Origin: Streptomyces blattellae
GTDB taxonomy: Bacteria; Actinomycetota; Actinomycetes; Streptomycetales; Streptomycetaceae
Assembly (NCBI RefSeq): GCF_009709555.1
Contig: NZ_WJBG01000218.1
Span: 45,655 to 109,654 of the forward strand
Direction of reading: 5' to 3'
Length of the DNA: 64,000 nt
The notes under the pieces are model-generated. The model was not told the DNA's origin, did not search any database, and was given only the letters and a program-made list of their open reading frames with translations. Both the position numbers and the translations under genes were made by a program. How positions within the stretch are numbered: the stretch's first letter is position 1; every line of letters begins with the position of its first letter. This document shows, piece after piece, positions 49,371 through 59,118 of the stretch.

Positions 49371-50063
49371 GTGCGGATCATGATCGCGGATGATGACGCG
49401 GCCATCCGTGAGTCGCTGGAGCGGGTGCTCCAGGTCGAGGGTTACGACACCAGCACCGTCGCCAACGGTCTCGCCGTGCTCGACGGGGTCGGTGGGGCCG
49501 GCGGTGACACGCTGGATCTGCTGCTCCTCGACGTGATGATGCCCCGCCTCGGCGGGTTGGAGACCTGCCGGCGGTTGCGGGCCGCGGGCCGGGATCTGCC
49601 GGTGCTGATGCTGACAGCCCGTGACCAGGTCTCCGACCGGGTCACGGGGCTGGACGCGGGCGCCGACGACTACCTGCCCAAGCCGTTCGCCACCGAGGAG
49701 TTGCTGGCCCGGGTGCGGGCCCTGCTGCGCCGGCGCACGCCGACCGACGAGGAGTCGCAGATCCTGTCGTTCGCCGACGTCCGGCTCGATCCCGACAGGT
49801 TCGAGGCGTGGCGGGGCGGGCGACCGCTGCACCTGACCCGGACCGAGTTCTCCCTCCTGCAGGTCCTCATGTGCAACGCGACCCGGGTCTTGACCCGCGA
49901 CGCGCTGTTCGAGGCGATCTGGGGCTGGGGCATGAGCTCCACCGCCAACAACCTCCAGGTATACGTGAGCTACCTGCGCCGCAAGATGGAGGCCGAGGGT
50001 GAGCCGCGATTGATCTACACGCTGCGCGGCCTGGGATACACGTTGCGGGAGACTCCTCCGTGA
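49371..50063 (+). CDS. OmpR-family response regulator
   Basis: A 230-residue regulator. Receiver with ADDDAAIRES (acidic pair near 6-8), phospho-Asp in LLLLDVMMPRLGG (about 52), Thr in LMLTARD and Lys in DDYLPKPFATEELLARV. Winged HTH about 130-228 (HLTRTEFSLLQVLM; ALFEAIWGWGMSSTANNLQVYVSYLRRKME). GTG at 49371 follows a purine-rich GGAAGGGGG. It overlaps the kinase start by 4 bp (GTGA). A separate two-component system lies directly upstream. Confidence 0.93.
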   Translation: MRIMIADDDAAIRESLERVLQVEGYDTSTVANGLAVLDGVGGAGGDTLDLLLLDVMMPRLGGLETCRRLRAAGRDLPVLMLTARDQVSDRVTGLDAGADDYLPKPFATEELLARVRALLRRRTPTDEESQILSFADVRLDPDRFEAWRGGRPLHLTRTEFSLLQVLMCNATRVLTRDALFEAIWGWGMSSTANNLQVYVSYLRRKMEAEGEPRLIYTLRGLGYTLRETPP

Positions 50064-51484
50064 GCAGGCCCGCCGGCCGGGAACCGCGCCGGCTGACCCG
50101 ATGGTGGCGCCGGCAGTCCCTGCGGACCAGGCTGACGGTGATCGCGGCGACGGCCATCGCGGTCAGCGTGTTCGCGGCCTTCCAGGTGGCCAGCGAGCTA
50201 CTGGACTGGGAGCTGCGGGACACCGCCGAGAATCAGTTACGCGCCGACTCCCGTGTCCTGGCGACGAACGCGGAGCGCGCCGGTCTGGCGCAGGTCCAGC
50301 TACCGCCGTATCCCGGATCCGGTCAGCTGGTGCGGGTCATCCTGCCCGACGGCTCGACCCGGACGCCGGCCGGCCAACCCGCGCTGCCCCCGGTCAGCGA
50401 GCACGCCGGGCGCGTGGCGCAGGGCGCGTCGGCCGACCTGATGGAGTCGAGCGACAGCGACGAGGACGGCTACCTCATCTACACGCTGCGGGCGGGCGAC
50501 GGCGCGGTCCAGGTGGCCCGCGTCGCCGACGACAGCCCGATCAACCGGTTCGGGTTGGGCATGCTGCTGATCGGGCTGCTCTGCGTGGCCGGCGGCGCCC
50601 TTGTCGGGCGGACCGTGGCGCGGACCGGGCTGGCACCGATCGACCGGCTGACCGCCGCCGCGGTACGTGTCGCGCACACCCGGGATCTCGACGCCGACAT
50701 CCCGGATGAGGGCGGTGGGGAGATCCGGCGGCTGATCCAGTCGATCAACGACATGCTCGCTGCGCTCCGGGACTCCCAGCGGGCCCAGCGGCTGCTCGCC
50801 GAGGACGCCGCCCACGAGCTCAAGACCCCGCTCACCAGCCTGCGCCTCAACGTCGAGCTGCTGATCCGGCTCGATCGGCGCGGCACCCTGGACAGCGCGC
50901 TGCCGGCGGAGAGCCGGACCCGGCTGCTCAACGATCTCGGCGCCGAGGTGGCCGAGTTGAGCACCCTTACCGCCGAGCTGACCGACCTGGCGCGCGGTGA
51001 CGTCAGCGACGAGAGCACCGAGGTGCTCGACCTCGCCGACGTGGTGGTGGCCGCCGCGGCCCGTGCGCGTTCCCGCGTGCCCGACATCGAGGTCGCGCTC
51101 GACGTGACATCTGCGTGGGTGAGCGGGCGTCCCGCTGCGCTTGAGCGGGCGGTGCTCAACCTCATCGACAACGCCGGCAAGTGGTCCCCCGCGGACCAGC
51201 CGGTCCAGGTCCGGCTCCGTGCCGAGGGCGCGTCGGTCGTGCTTGAGGTCGACGACGCCGGGCCGGGCATCGACGCCGCCGACGTACCGCGGGTGTTCGA
51301 CCGGTTCTACCGTGCCGACAGCGCCCGGGCGTTGCCGGGATCCGGTCTGGGGCTGTCGATCGTGCAGCGGGTCGTCGACGCCCACGGCGGCCGGGCCACC
51401 GTCGCCCGCTCCGCACGCGGTGGCGCGCTGCTGCGGGTCGACCTTCCCCGTCCCGGTGATCATGTGAGTGTCGAAGTCCCGTGA
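50060..51484 (+). CDS. OmpR-type sensor histidine kinase
   Basis: A 474-residue membrane kinase. TM1 about 25-45, extracellular sensor about 48-165 (acidic SSDSDEDGY stretch near 130), TM2 about 168-188, HAMP (ARTGLAPIDRLTAAAVRVAHTRDL), HisKA phospho-His in LLAEDAAHELKTPLTSLRLN (about 254), HATPase N-box ERAVLNLIDNAGKWSP, G1 VDDAGPGID, F-box DRFYRADSAR and G2 GSGLGLSIV. Partner of the overlapping regulator. No signal-specific domain recognised. Confidence 0.93.
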   Translation: MSRPAGREPRRLTRWWRRQSLRTRLTVIAATAIAVSVFAAFQVASELLDWELRDTAENQLRADSRVLATNAERAGLAQVQLPPYPGSGQLVRVILPDGSTRTPAGQPALPPVSEHAGRVAQGASADLMESSDSDEDGYLIYTLRAGDGAVQVARVADDSPINRFGLGMLLIGLLCVAGGALVGRTVARTGLAPIDRLTAAAVRVAHTRDLDADIPDEGGGEIRRLIQSINDMLAALRDSQRAQRLLAEDAAHELKTPLTSLRLNVELLIRLDRRGTLDSALPAESRTRLLNDLGAEVAELSTLTAELTDLARGDVSDESTEVLDLADVVVAAAARARSRVPDIEVALDVTSAWVSGRPAALERAVLNLIDNAGKWSPADQPVQVRLRAEGASVVLEVDDAGPGIDAADVPRVFDRFYRADSARALPGSGLGLSIVQRVVDAHGGRATVARSARGGALLRVDLPRPGDHVSVEVP

Positions 51485-51624
51485 ACACATGGTGAGTCCG
51501 TGCCTGCTCCTGCACCTTCCCCCAGGGCCTGTTCTGAGTTCCCCGCCGGCGCCCCGACGCCCGGCACGCATGCTCGCCGCACGGCGCCGCAGGACAGGTG
51601 GCTCCGCCACATGGCCTGCGACAC

Positions 51625-51735
51625 CGCCCGCGACTGACGAAGGCTGGCGAGAGGCTTGCTGAGGATGCTGCTCCGCTGACTTCGGAGCAGGTCGATCGCA
51701 TCGTCGCGATCCTCCGGCTGAGCGACGGCGACGAC
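51625..51735 (+). pseudogene. Possible remnant of a small helical protein gene
   Basis: Reads RPRLTKAGERLAEDAAPLTSEQVDRIVAILRLSDGDD in one frame without a plausible start or family length. Similar AAPLTxEQxDRxxxLL tails occur at the C-termini of small streptomycete proteins from mobile-element neighbourhoods (memory, not checked). The rest of 51485-51970 contains only the terminator at 51792-51827. Confidence 0.3.
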
Positions 51736-51791
51736 ACGCAGCCGCAGCACATCGCCAGCGGCGCTCGTTCGCCACACGCTCGCAAGGACAG

Positions 51792-51827
51792 AAGAACCCC
51801 TCACCTGGTACCAGGTGAGGGGTTCTT
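51792..51827. terminator. Perfect 36-nt palindrome terminator downstream of acnA
   Basis: AAGAACCCCTCACCTGGT and its exact complement, no loop bases. It lies 143 bp beyond the acnA stop and 307 bp past the kinase stop, so it can end both. Confidence 0.75.
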
Positions 51828-51970
51828 CGTCGTCTTAGGATGCGCAGCTCCGCTCCGGAACAGATCGCCTGCGATCATGGTCACAGGCGGCGTCTTCCGC
51901 ACCGTCGAGCGCGAGTGCCCCGCTCCCCGCGAGATGCAGGGGCAGGGGCAGGGCGCTCGTTCACATCAGG

Positions 51971-54688
<2,718 letters not shown>

Positions 54689-54756
54689 GACAGTCTCCTT
54701 CTTTGATGTGCGCGTTCCCACCGCATCCTGCCGCCACGACGTCTTGGCCGATCCGC

Positions 54757-54775
54757 TAAGGTAAGGCTAAGTTAG
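54757..54775. promoter_or_regulatory. DmdR/IdeR-like iron box upstream of acnA
   Basis: TAAGGTAAGGCTAAGTTAG resembles the 19-nt iron-box consensus TTAGGTTAGGCTAACCTAA at about 14 positions, followed by a further TTAGG...CCTTAG dyad. It lies about 70 nt upstream of the acnA start. Iron control of an Fe-S enzyme is plausible. Confidence 0.5.
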
Positions 54776-54831
54776 GTAGCCCTTAGTGCCAGACCGATGA
54801 GAGCGTGCGACTGCGGTACGCCTCGGCAGAT

Positions 54832-54850
54832 ATCTCGATGTCGAGATAAC
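54832..54850 (+). promoter_or_regulatory. Operator copy 1 (ATCTC-N6-GAGATAAC) at the DUF4236 promoter
   Basis: ATCTCGATGTCGAGAT, an 18-nt dyad if the flanking T/A pair is included, directly fused to a TAACTC -10-like hexamer (54847-54852). The same composite occurs at 55183-55203 before the XRE-MurA gene. Confidence 0.6.
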
Positions 54851-54948
54851 TCTAGTACATGAGGGCCGGATGGTCATGCCCGGCCCACCGTGATCTGCCA
54901 TGCCCGCATCCGTTCCGGGTATCCGGTACGGGACGAAAGGAGGCACGG

Positions 54949-55146
54949 ATGCCCCTCACGTTCCGTAAGAGTTTCCGGATCCTGCCGGGGGTGCGGCTGA
55001 ACATCAACCGGCGCTCCTGGTCCATCACCACCGGTGGCGGGCACGGTCCGCGACACACACGCAGCAGCACAGGACGTCGCACGACATCAGTGGATTTGCC
55101 CGGACCGTTCGGATGGCGTCGTACCCGTACCGCCAGGCGGCGTTGA
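54949..55146 (+). CDS. DUF4236 protein
   Basis: A 65-residue protein opening with MPLTFRKSFRILPGVRLNINRRSWSITTGG, the DUF4236 signature (FRKSFKxxPGVRLNxSKxG). The C-terminal half is Arg/Thr/Gly-rich. DUF4236 has no known function. ATG at 54949 is set by AAAGGAGG 7 nt upstream. Promoter carries the same operator as the next gene, 64 bp downstream. Confidence 0.75.
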   Translation: MPLTFRKSFRILPGVRLNINRRSWSITTGGGHGPRHTRSSTGRRTTSVDLPGPFGWRRTRTARRR

Positions 55147-55182
55147 CGGCCCGTCACCCGAATGGATCCCTCAACGCGCGCC

Positions 55183-55203
55183 ATCTCATATCTGAGATAA
55201 CCT
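55183..55203 (+). promoter_or_regulatory. Operator copy 2 overlapping the -10 of the XRE-MurA gene
   Basis: ATCTCATATCTGAGAT dyad runs into TAACCT (55198-55203), which ends 7 nt before the ATG at 55211, so the transcript is probably leaderless and the operator covers the -10. Autoregulation by the gene's own HTH is the simplest reading. Confidence 0.6.
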
Positions 55204-55210
55204 CAAGCCC

Positions 55211-56740
55211 ATGGCAGACGACTACCTCGTACGCATCGGCAAGCTCATCCGTGACGCCCGGCAGCACCGGGGCTGGACGCAGTCGCAACTCGCCGAGGCG
55301 CTCGGCACCAGTCAGAGTGCGGTGAACCGCGTCGAACGGGGCAACCAGAACATCAGCCTTGAGATGATTGCCCGCATCGGTGAGGCGCTGGACAGTGAAA
55401 TCGTCTCTCTCGGGTATGCGGGCCCGATGCATCTGCGCGTGGTCGGTGGTCGCCGGCTGTCCGGCTCCATCGACGTGAAGACCAGCAAGAACGCGTGCGT
55501 GGCACTGCTGTGCGCCTCGCTGCTCAACAGCGGGCGCACGGTGCTGCGCCGGGTGGCGCGCATCGAGGAGGTGTACCGGCTGCTGGAGGTGCTGGGCTCG
55601 ATCGGGGTCCGCACTCGCTGGATCAACGACGGCGTGGACCTGGAGATCGTGCCGCCGGCCGAGTTGGAGCTGGAGGCGATCGACGCCGAGGCGGCCCGCC
55701 GTACCCGCTCGATCATCATGTTCCTCGGTCCGCTGCTGCACCGTATGGACCGCTTCAAGCTGCCGTACGCGGGCGGTTGCGACCTGGGCACCCGGACCAT
55801 CGAGCCGCACATGATCGCCCTGCGGCGCTTCGGGCTCGACATCGCCGCCACCGAGGGGCTGTACCACGCTCAGGTGGACCGGTCCGTCTCCCCCGTGCGG
55901 CCGATCGTGCTGACCGAACGCGGGGATACGGTTACCGAAAACGCGCTGCTGGCCGCCGCGCGGCATGACGGCGTAACCGTTATCCGCAACGCGTCGTCCA
56001 ACTACATGGTCCAGGACCTCTGCTTCTTCCTGGAGGCGCTCGGCGTCAAGGTCGAGGGGATCGGCACCACGACGCTCACCGTGCACGGCATGCCGACGAT
56101 CGACGTCGACGTCGACTACTCCCCCTCCGAGGACCCGGTCGAGGCGATGAGCCTGCTGGCCGCCGCCGTGGTGACGGAGTCGGAACTGACGGTGTGCCGG
56201 GTGCCGATCGAGTTCCTGGAGATCGAGCTGGCGGTGCTGGAGGAGATGGGCCTCGACCACGACCGGTCGGCGGAGTACGTCGCCGACAACGGCCGTACCC
56301 GGCTGGTGGACCTCACCGTTCGGCCCTCCAAGCTGGAGGCGCCGATCGACAAGATCCACCCGATGCCGTTCCCGGGCCTGAACATCGACAATGTCCCCTT
56401 CTTCGCCGCCATCGCGGCCGTCGCACAGGGCAAGACCCTCATCCACGACTGGGTCTACGACAACCGGGCGATCTATCTGACGGACCTCAACCGCCTCGGC
56501 GGACGCCTCCAACTCCTCGACCCGCACCGCGTCTTGGTCGAGGGCCCCACCCGCTGGCGTGCCGCCGAGATGATGTGCCCACCGGCCCTGCGTCCCGCCG
56601 TCGTCGTCCTCCTGGCGATGATGGCGGCCGAGGGCACGTCCGTGCTGCGGAACGTGTATGTCATCAACCGGGGGTACGAGGATCTGGCGGAGCGGCTCAA
56701 CTCGGTGGGGGCGCAGATCGAGATCTTCCGGGACATCTAG
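55211..56740 (+). CDS. XRE-HTH / UDP-GlcNAc 1-carboxyvinyltransferase (MurA-like) fusion
   Basis: A 509-residue protein with an N-terminal helix-turn-helix (residues 9-62: WTQSQLAEALGTSQSAVNRVERG) fused to a full EPSP-synthase/MurA domain (72-509). MurA active-site positions are conserved by alignment from memory to E. coli MurA: Lys93-Asn94 (K22/N23), Cys190 in AGGCDLGTR (C115) with Arg195 (R120), Asp in LNID (D305), Arg in DNRAIY (R331), Arg in PALRPA (R371) and Arg in INRGYE (R397). It should therefore be catalytically competent and also bind DNA. It corresponds to the second MurA of streptomycetes (SCO5998 by memory). It may link peptidoglycan precursor level to transcription. Confidence 0.9.
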   Translation: MADDYLVRIGKLIRDARQHRGWTQSQLAEALGTSQSAVNRVERGNQNISLEMIARIGEALDSEIVSLGYAGPMHLRVVGGRRLSGSIDVKTSKNACVALLCASLLNSGRTVLRRVARIEEVYRLLEVLGSIGVRTRWINDGVDLEIVPPAELELEAIDAEAARRTRSIIMFLGPLLHRMDRFKLPYAGGCDLGTRTIEPHMIALRRFGLDIAATEGLYHAQVDRSVSPVRPIVLTERGDTVTENALLAAARHDGVTVIRNASSNYMVQDLCFFLEALGVKVEGIGTTTLTVHGMPTIDVDVDYSPSEDPVEAMSLLAAAVVTESELTVCRVPIEFLEIELAVLEEMGLDHDRSAEYVADNGRTRLVDLTVRPSKLEAPIDKIHPMPFPGLNIDNVPFFAAIAAVAQGKTLIHDWVYDNRAIYLTDLNRLGGRLQLLDPHRVLVEGPTRWRAAEMMCPPALRPAVVVLLAMMAAEGTSVLRNVYVINRGYEDLAERLNSVGAQIEIFRDI

Positions 56741-56837
56741 ACCGACGCTCGCCGAGTGCCTCGCCTCAGCCGCCGACGCGTACTCCGCAAGGTGCCGTTC
56801 ACACACGCCGGCCAGCATGAGCATGGAGAACCGCGGT

Positions 56838-57638
56838 TCAGCTCGGGCTGGCCGGGGTGAGGACCACGAAGTCCGCGTTCGACGGGTCGAGGCAGACGGC
56901 CAGCCGGCCGACGCCCTCCGCGTCGTCCGGGCCCATCTGCACGCTGCCGCCGTTCCCGGTGACCTTGGCGACCGCGGCGTCGCAGTCGGCGACGGCGAAG
57001 ACCGGGTGCCAGTACGGCCGTCCGTTCGCCAGGGCGAGGTTCTCCTTGGGGAGTTCCATGAGCCCGCCGTGCATGCGCTCCTCGGGAAGTCCGGCCGGGG
57101 TGATGAGGGAGTACGTGCCCCCACCGCCCGGCAGTTCCATGTCACTGAACTGCCAGCCGAAGACACCGCCGTAGAACTCCTTCGCGGCCTCGGCGTCGCT
57201 CGTGTACAGCTCGGTCCAGGACAGCGAGCCCGGGTCGTCCACCAGCTCGACGCCGTTGTTCGTCCCCGGCTGCCAGACGGCGAACTGGCCCCCGAGCGGA
57301 TCGCTGTACTGCGCCATCCGGCCCCACTCGTCGAGGTCCATCGGGGCGACCCGCACCGTGCCGCCCGCGTTCTGCACCGCCTGCGTGGTGGCGTCCGCGT
57401 CGGCGACGCTGTAGTAGATCATCCAGGCCGAGCGCGCGCCCTCCTCGCTGAGCTTGCCGAGCCCGGCGACGATTTTGCCGTCCTTCCGGAACATGCCGCC
57501 TTCCATGTCCTCGCCCTCGCCCATGGACTCGTAGTCCCAGCCGAGGACGGCGCTGTAGAAAGCCGCGGCGGCCGGGACGTCGGGGGCGCCGAGGTCGAGC
57601 CAGCAGGGTGAGCCGGGGACGAAATCTGTGGTGATCAC
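56838..57638 (-). CDS. Two-domain VOC (glyoxalase-like) protein
   Basis: A 266-residue cytosolic protein with two tandem betaalphabetabetabeta VOC modules (about 8-125 and 137-260). Each opens with a PCWLDLGAPDVPAAAAFYSAVLGWDYE or LSWTELYTSDAEAAKEFYGGVFGWQF block. Related to the CFP30B-type actinobacterial VOC proteins, which lack a proven reaction. The GTG at 57638 gives VITTDFVPG and follows AAAGGGA. Convergent with the MurA fusion. Confidence 0.85.
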   Translation of the reverse strand: MITTDFVPGSPCWLDLGAPDVPAAAAFYSAVLGWDYESMGEGEDMEGGMFRKDGKIVAGLGKLSEEGARSAWMIYYSVADADATTQAVQNAGGTVRVAPMDLDEWGRMAQYSDPLGGQFAVWQPGTNNGVELVDDPGSLSWTELYTSDAEAAKEFYGGVFGWQFSDMELPGGGGTYSLITPAGLPEERMHGGLMELPKENLALANGRPYWHPVFAVADCDAAVAKVTGNGGSVQMGPDDAEGVGRLAVCLDPSNADFVVLTPASPS

Positions 57639-57742
57639 GGTGGTTCCCTTTCGCAGAGCCTGTGACCTCAGCGTGACATCCACCACTGACACTCGCCCCT
57701 CGGCCGGTCCGCCCGAAGGGTCTCAGGGCACTCGTCCATAAA

Positions 57743-57784
57743 CGCTGTCGCGCCTCCTCCCGGCCGGGAGGAGGCGCGACAGCG
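57743..57784. terminator. Perfect 42-nt palindrome terminator
   Basis: Two 21-nt arms meeting at CCGGCCGG without loop, 18 bp past the DUF6299 gene stop and 105 bp upstream of the VOC gene. Longest uninterrupted palindrome in the window. Confidence 0.8.
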
Positions 57785-57802
57785 TGACGTCGCCGGCGTG
57801 CG

Positions 57803-58279
57803 TCAGCCCTTGGCCAGGGTGACGTCCTGCTGCAGCTGGGCGTGGAAGTGGGGCATCAGGGGCAGTCCGCCCCAGGGGCGCAGCTCCATCAGCGTGGCCT
57901 CGACCTTGGCCTTGCCGGCCTTGAGCGTGCGCGGCGCGGGCTTGCCGGTGTTCTCCCAGCGGTGCTTGGCGCCGTCGCACACGGCGTGGGTGCCGCCGAT
58001 GGCGTGACGGACCGTCACGGACCCGAGGCTGTCGGAGGAGCTCGTGCCCTGCCCGACGTTGGAGCTGACGAAGACCGGGCCGACGTTGTTGCGGCAGCGG
58101 TAGGTGCCGGAAATCCTGACGGTCCCGTCGGAGGCGATGCGCGCGGTCTTGTCGACCGTCACCATTTCCTTGGTGTCGGCGGGAGCGGGCGGGGCGGCGA
58201 GGGCGGACGGGGCGACGGCCAGCAGGAGCAGCGTGGCGCCGGCGGCGGCGAGGACGGCTGGAACAGGGCGTACGGGCAT
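57803..58279 (-). CDS. DUF6299-like secreted protein
   Basis: A 158-residue exported protein. Signal peptide 1-28 (PVPAVLAAAGATLLLLAVAPSALA). Mature part begins with EMVTVDKTARIASDGTVRISGTYRC, a beta-rich domain with two cysteines (C in TYRC and AVCDG) that probably form a disulfide. ATG at 58279 follows GGGAG. Family assigned from memory of streptomycete secreted proteins; function unknown. Confidence 0.75.
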   Translation of the reverse strand: MPVRPVPAVLAAAGATLLLLAVAPSALAAPPAPADTKEMVTVDKTARIASDGTVRISGTYRCRNNVGPVFVSSNVGQGTSSSDSLGSVTVRHAIGGTHAVCDGAKHRWENTGKPAPRTLKAGKAKVEATLMELRPWGGLPLMPHFHAQLQQDVTLAKG

Positions 58280-58517
58280 GGCGGGAACTCCCGAATGAAA
58301 CGGAATAAGGCTTTCCACATCTAATTCCACCGGTACGTCCGCGGCCGTGATCCTCACTCCTTCGGTGGCGAGTCCGCGCCGACCGTCGTGGAACCGTCCG
58401 GGTGTTGTCCGCGTGTTGTCACGCTTGGCGGCCGGCTGTTCCGCTCACTTCACGGCCGGCGCATGGTCTGTCCATAGGGCTCGTCCACGGACGGCCGGAC
58501 CCATGTGGAGGTACGCC

Positions 58518-58712
58518 ATGTGTTCCCACCAGCCTTCGTGCCCTTCGGCCGACAGCAACGCCCCGCACATCGTCGCCGCCCACCCGGAGCAGGGCTGGAA
58601 CCTGCTGTGCGACGGCGCGATCGTCTTCGACGACACCGGCGAACTGCTTCCCGACGGCCGCGTCGTGGCCCCGCACCGGCTGCCGGTGGAGCGGCTGGCC
58701 GTCGCCGCCTGA
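58518..58712 (+). CDS. DUF5999 small protein
   Basis: A 64-residue protein MCSHQPSCPSADSNAPHIVAAHPEQGW followed by NLLCDGAIVFDDTGELLPDG, a conserved small actinobacterial family. Cys2, Cys8 and His4 cluster at the N-terminus could bind a metal. ATG at 58518 is set by GGAGG 7 nt upstream. It is convergent with the RidA gene, 7 bp between stops. Confidence 0.8.
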   Translation: MCSHQPSCPSADSNAPHIVAAHPEQGWNLLCDGAIVFDDTGELLPDGRVVAPHRLPVERLAVAA

Positions 58713-58719
58713 CCGGTTC

Positions 58720-59118
58720 CTACGGCAGTACGGCGAACCCGTCGAGCTCGATCAGCGCCGCCGCGTCCCACAGGCGTACGACCTCCACGACCGCCATCGC
58801 CGGATAGTCCCGCCCGGCCGACCTGCGCCAGATGCGGCCCAGTTCGGCGGCGTGGGCGCGGTACGCGGCGACGTCCGTGGCGTAGACGGTGACGCGGGCG
58901 AGGTCGGCGGGGGTGCCGCCCGCCGCGCGCAGAGCGGTCAACAGGTTGGTGAGGGCCTGCTCGAACTGTTCCGGGAGGGTGGCGCCGGTGACCTTGCCGT
59001 CGGCGTCGAGGGCGGTCTGGCCGGCCAGGAAGACGATGCGGGAGCCGGTGGCGACGACCGCGTGCGAGAAGCCGGTGGGCGGGGAGAGGTCGGGCGGATC
59101 GACTCGCTCGGCGGTCAC
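58720..59118 (-). CDS. RidA/YjgF-family enamine/imine deaminase
   Basis: A 132-residue chorismate-mutase-like trimer subunit. The catalytic Arg in VEVVRLWD and the Glu in ALIELDG match E. coli RidA Arg105 and Glu120. IVFLAGQTALDADGKV and EQFEQALTNLLTALRAAGG are family blocks. The GTG start overlaps the dehydrogenase stop by 4 bp, so both are one operon; RidA proteins are regular partners of 2-aminobenzoate/salicylate CoA-dependent catabolic genes. Confidence 0.9.
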   Translation of the reverse strand: MTAERVDPPDLSPPTGFSHAVVATGSRIVFLAGQTALDADGKVTGATLPEQFEQALTNLLTALRAAGGTPADLARVTVYATDVAAYRAHAAELGRIWRRSAGRDYPAMAVVEVVRLWDAAALIELDGFAVLP

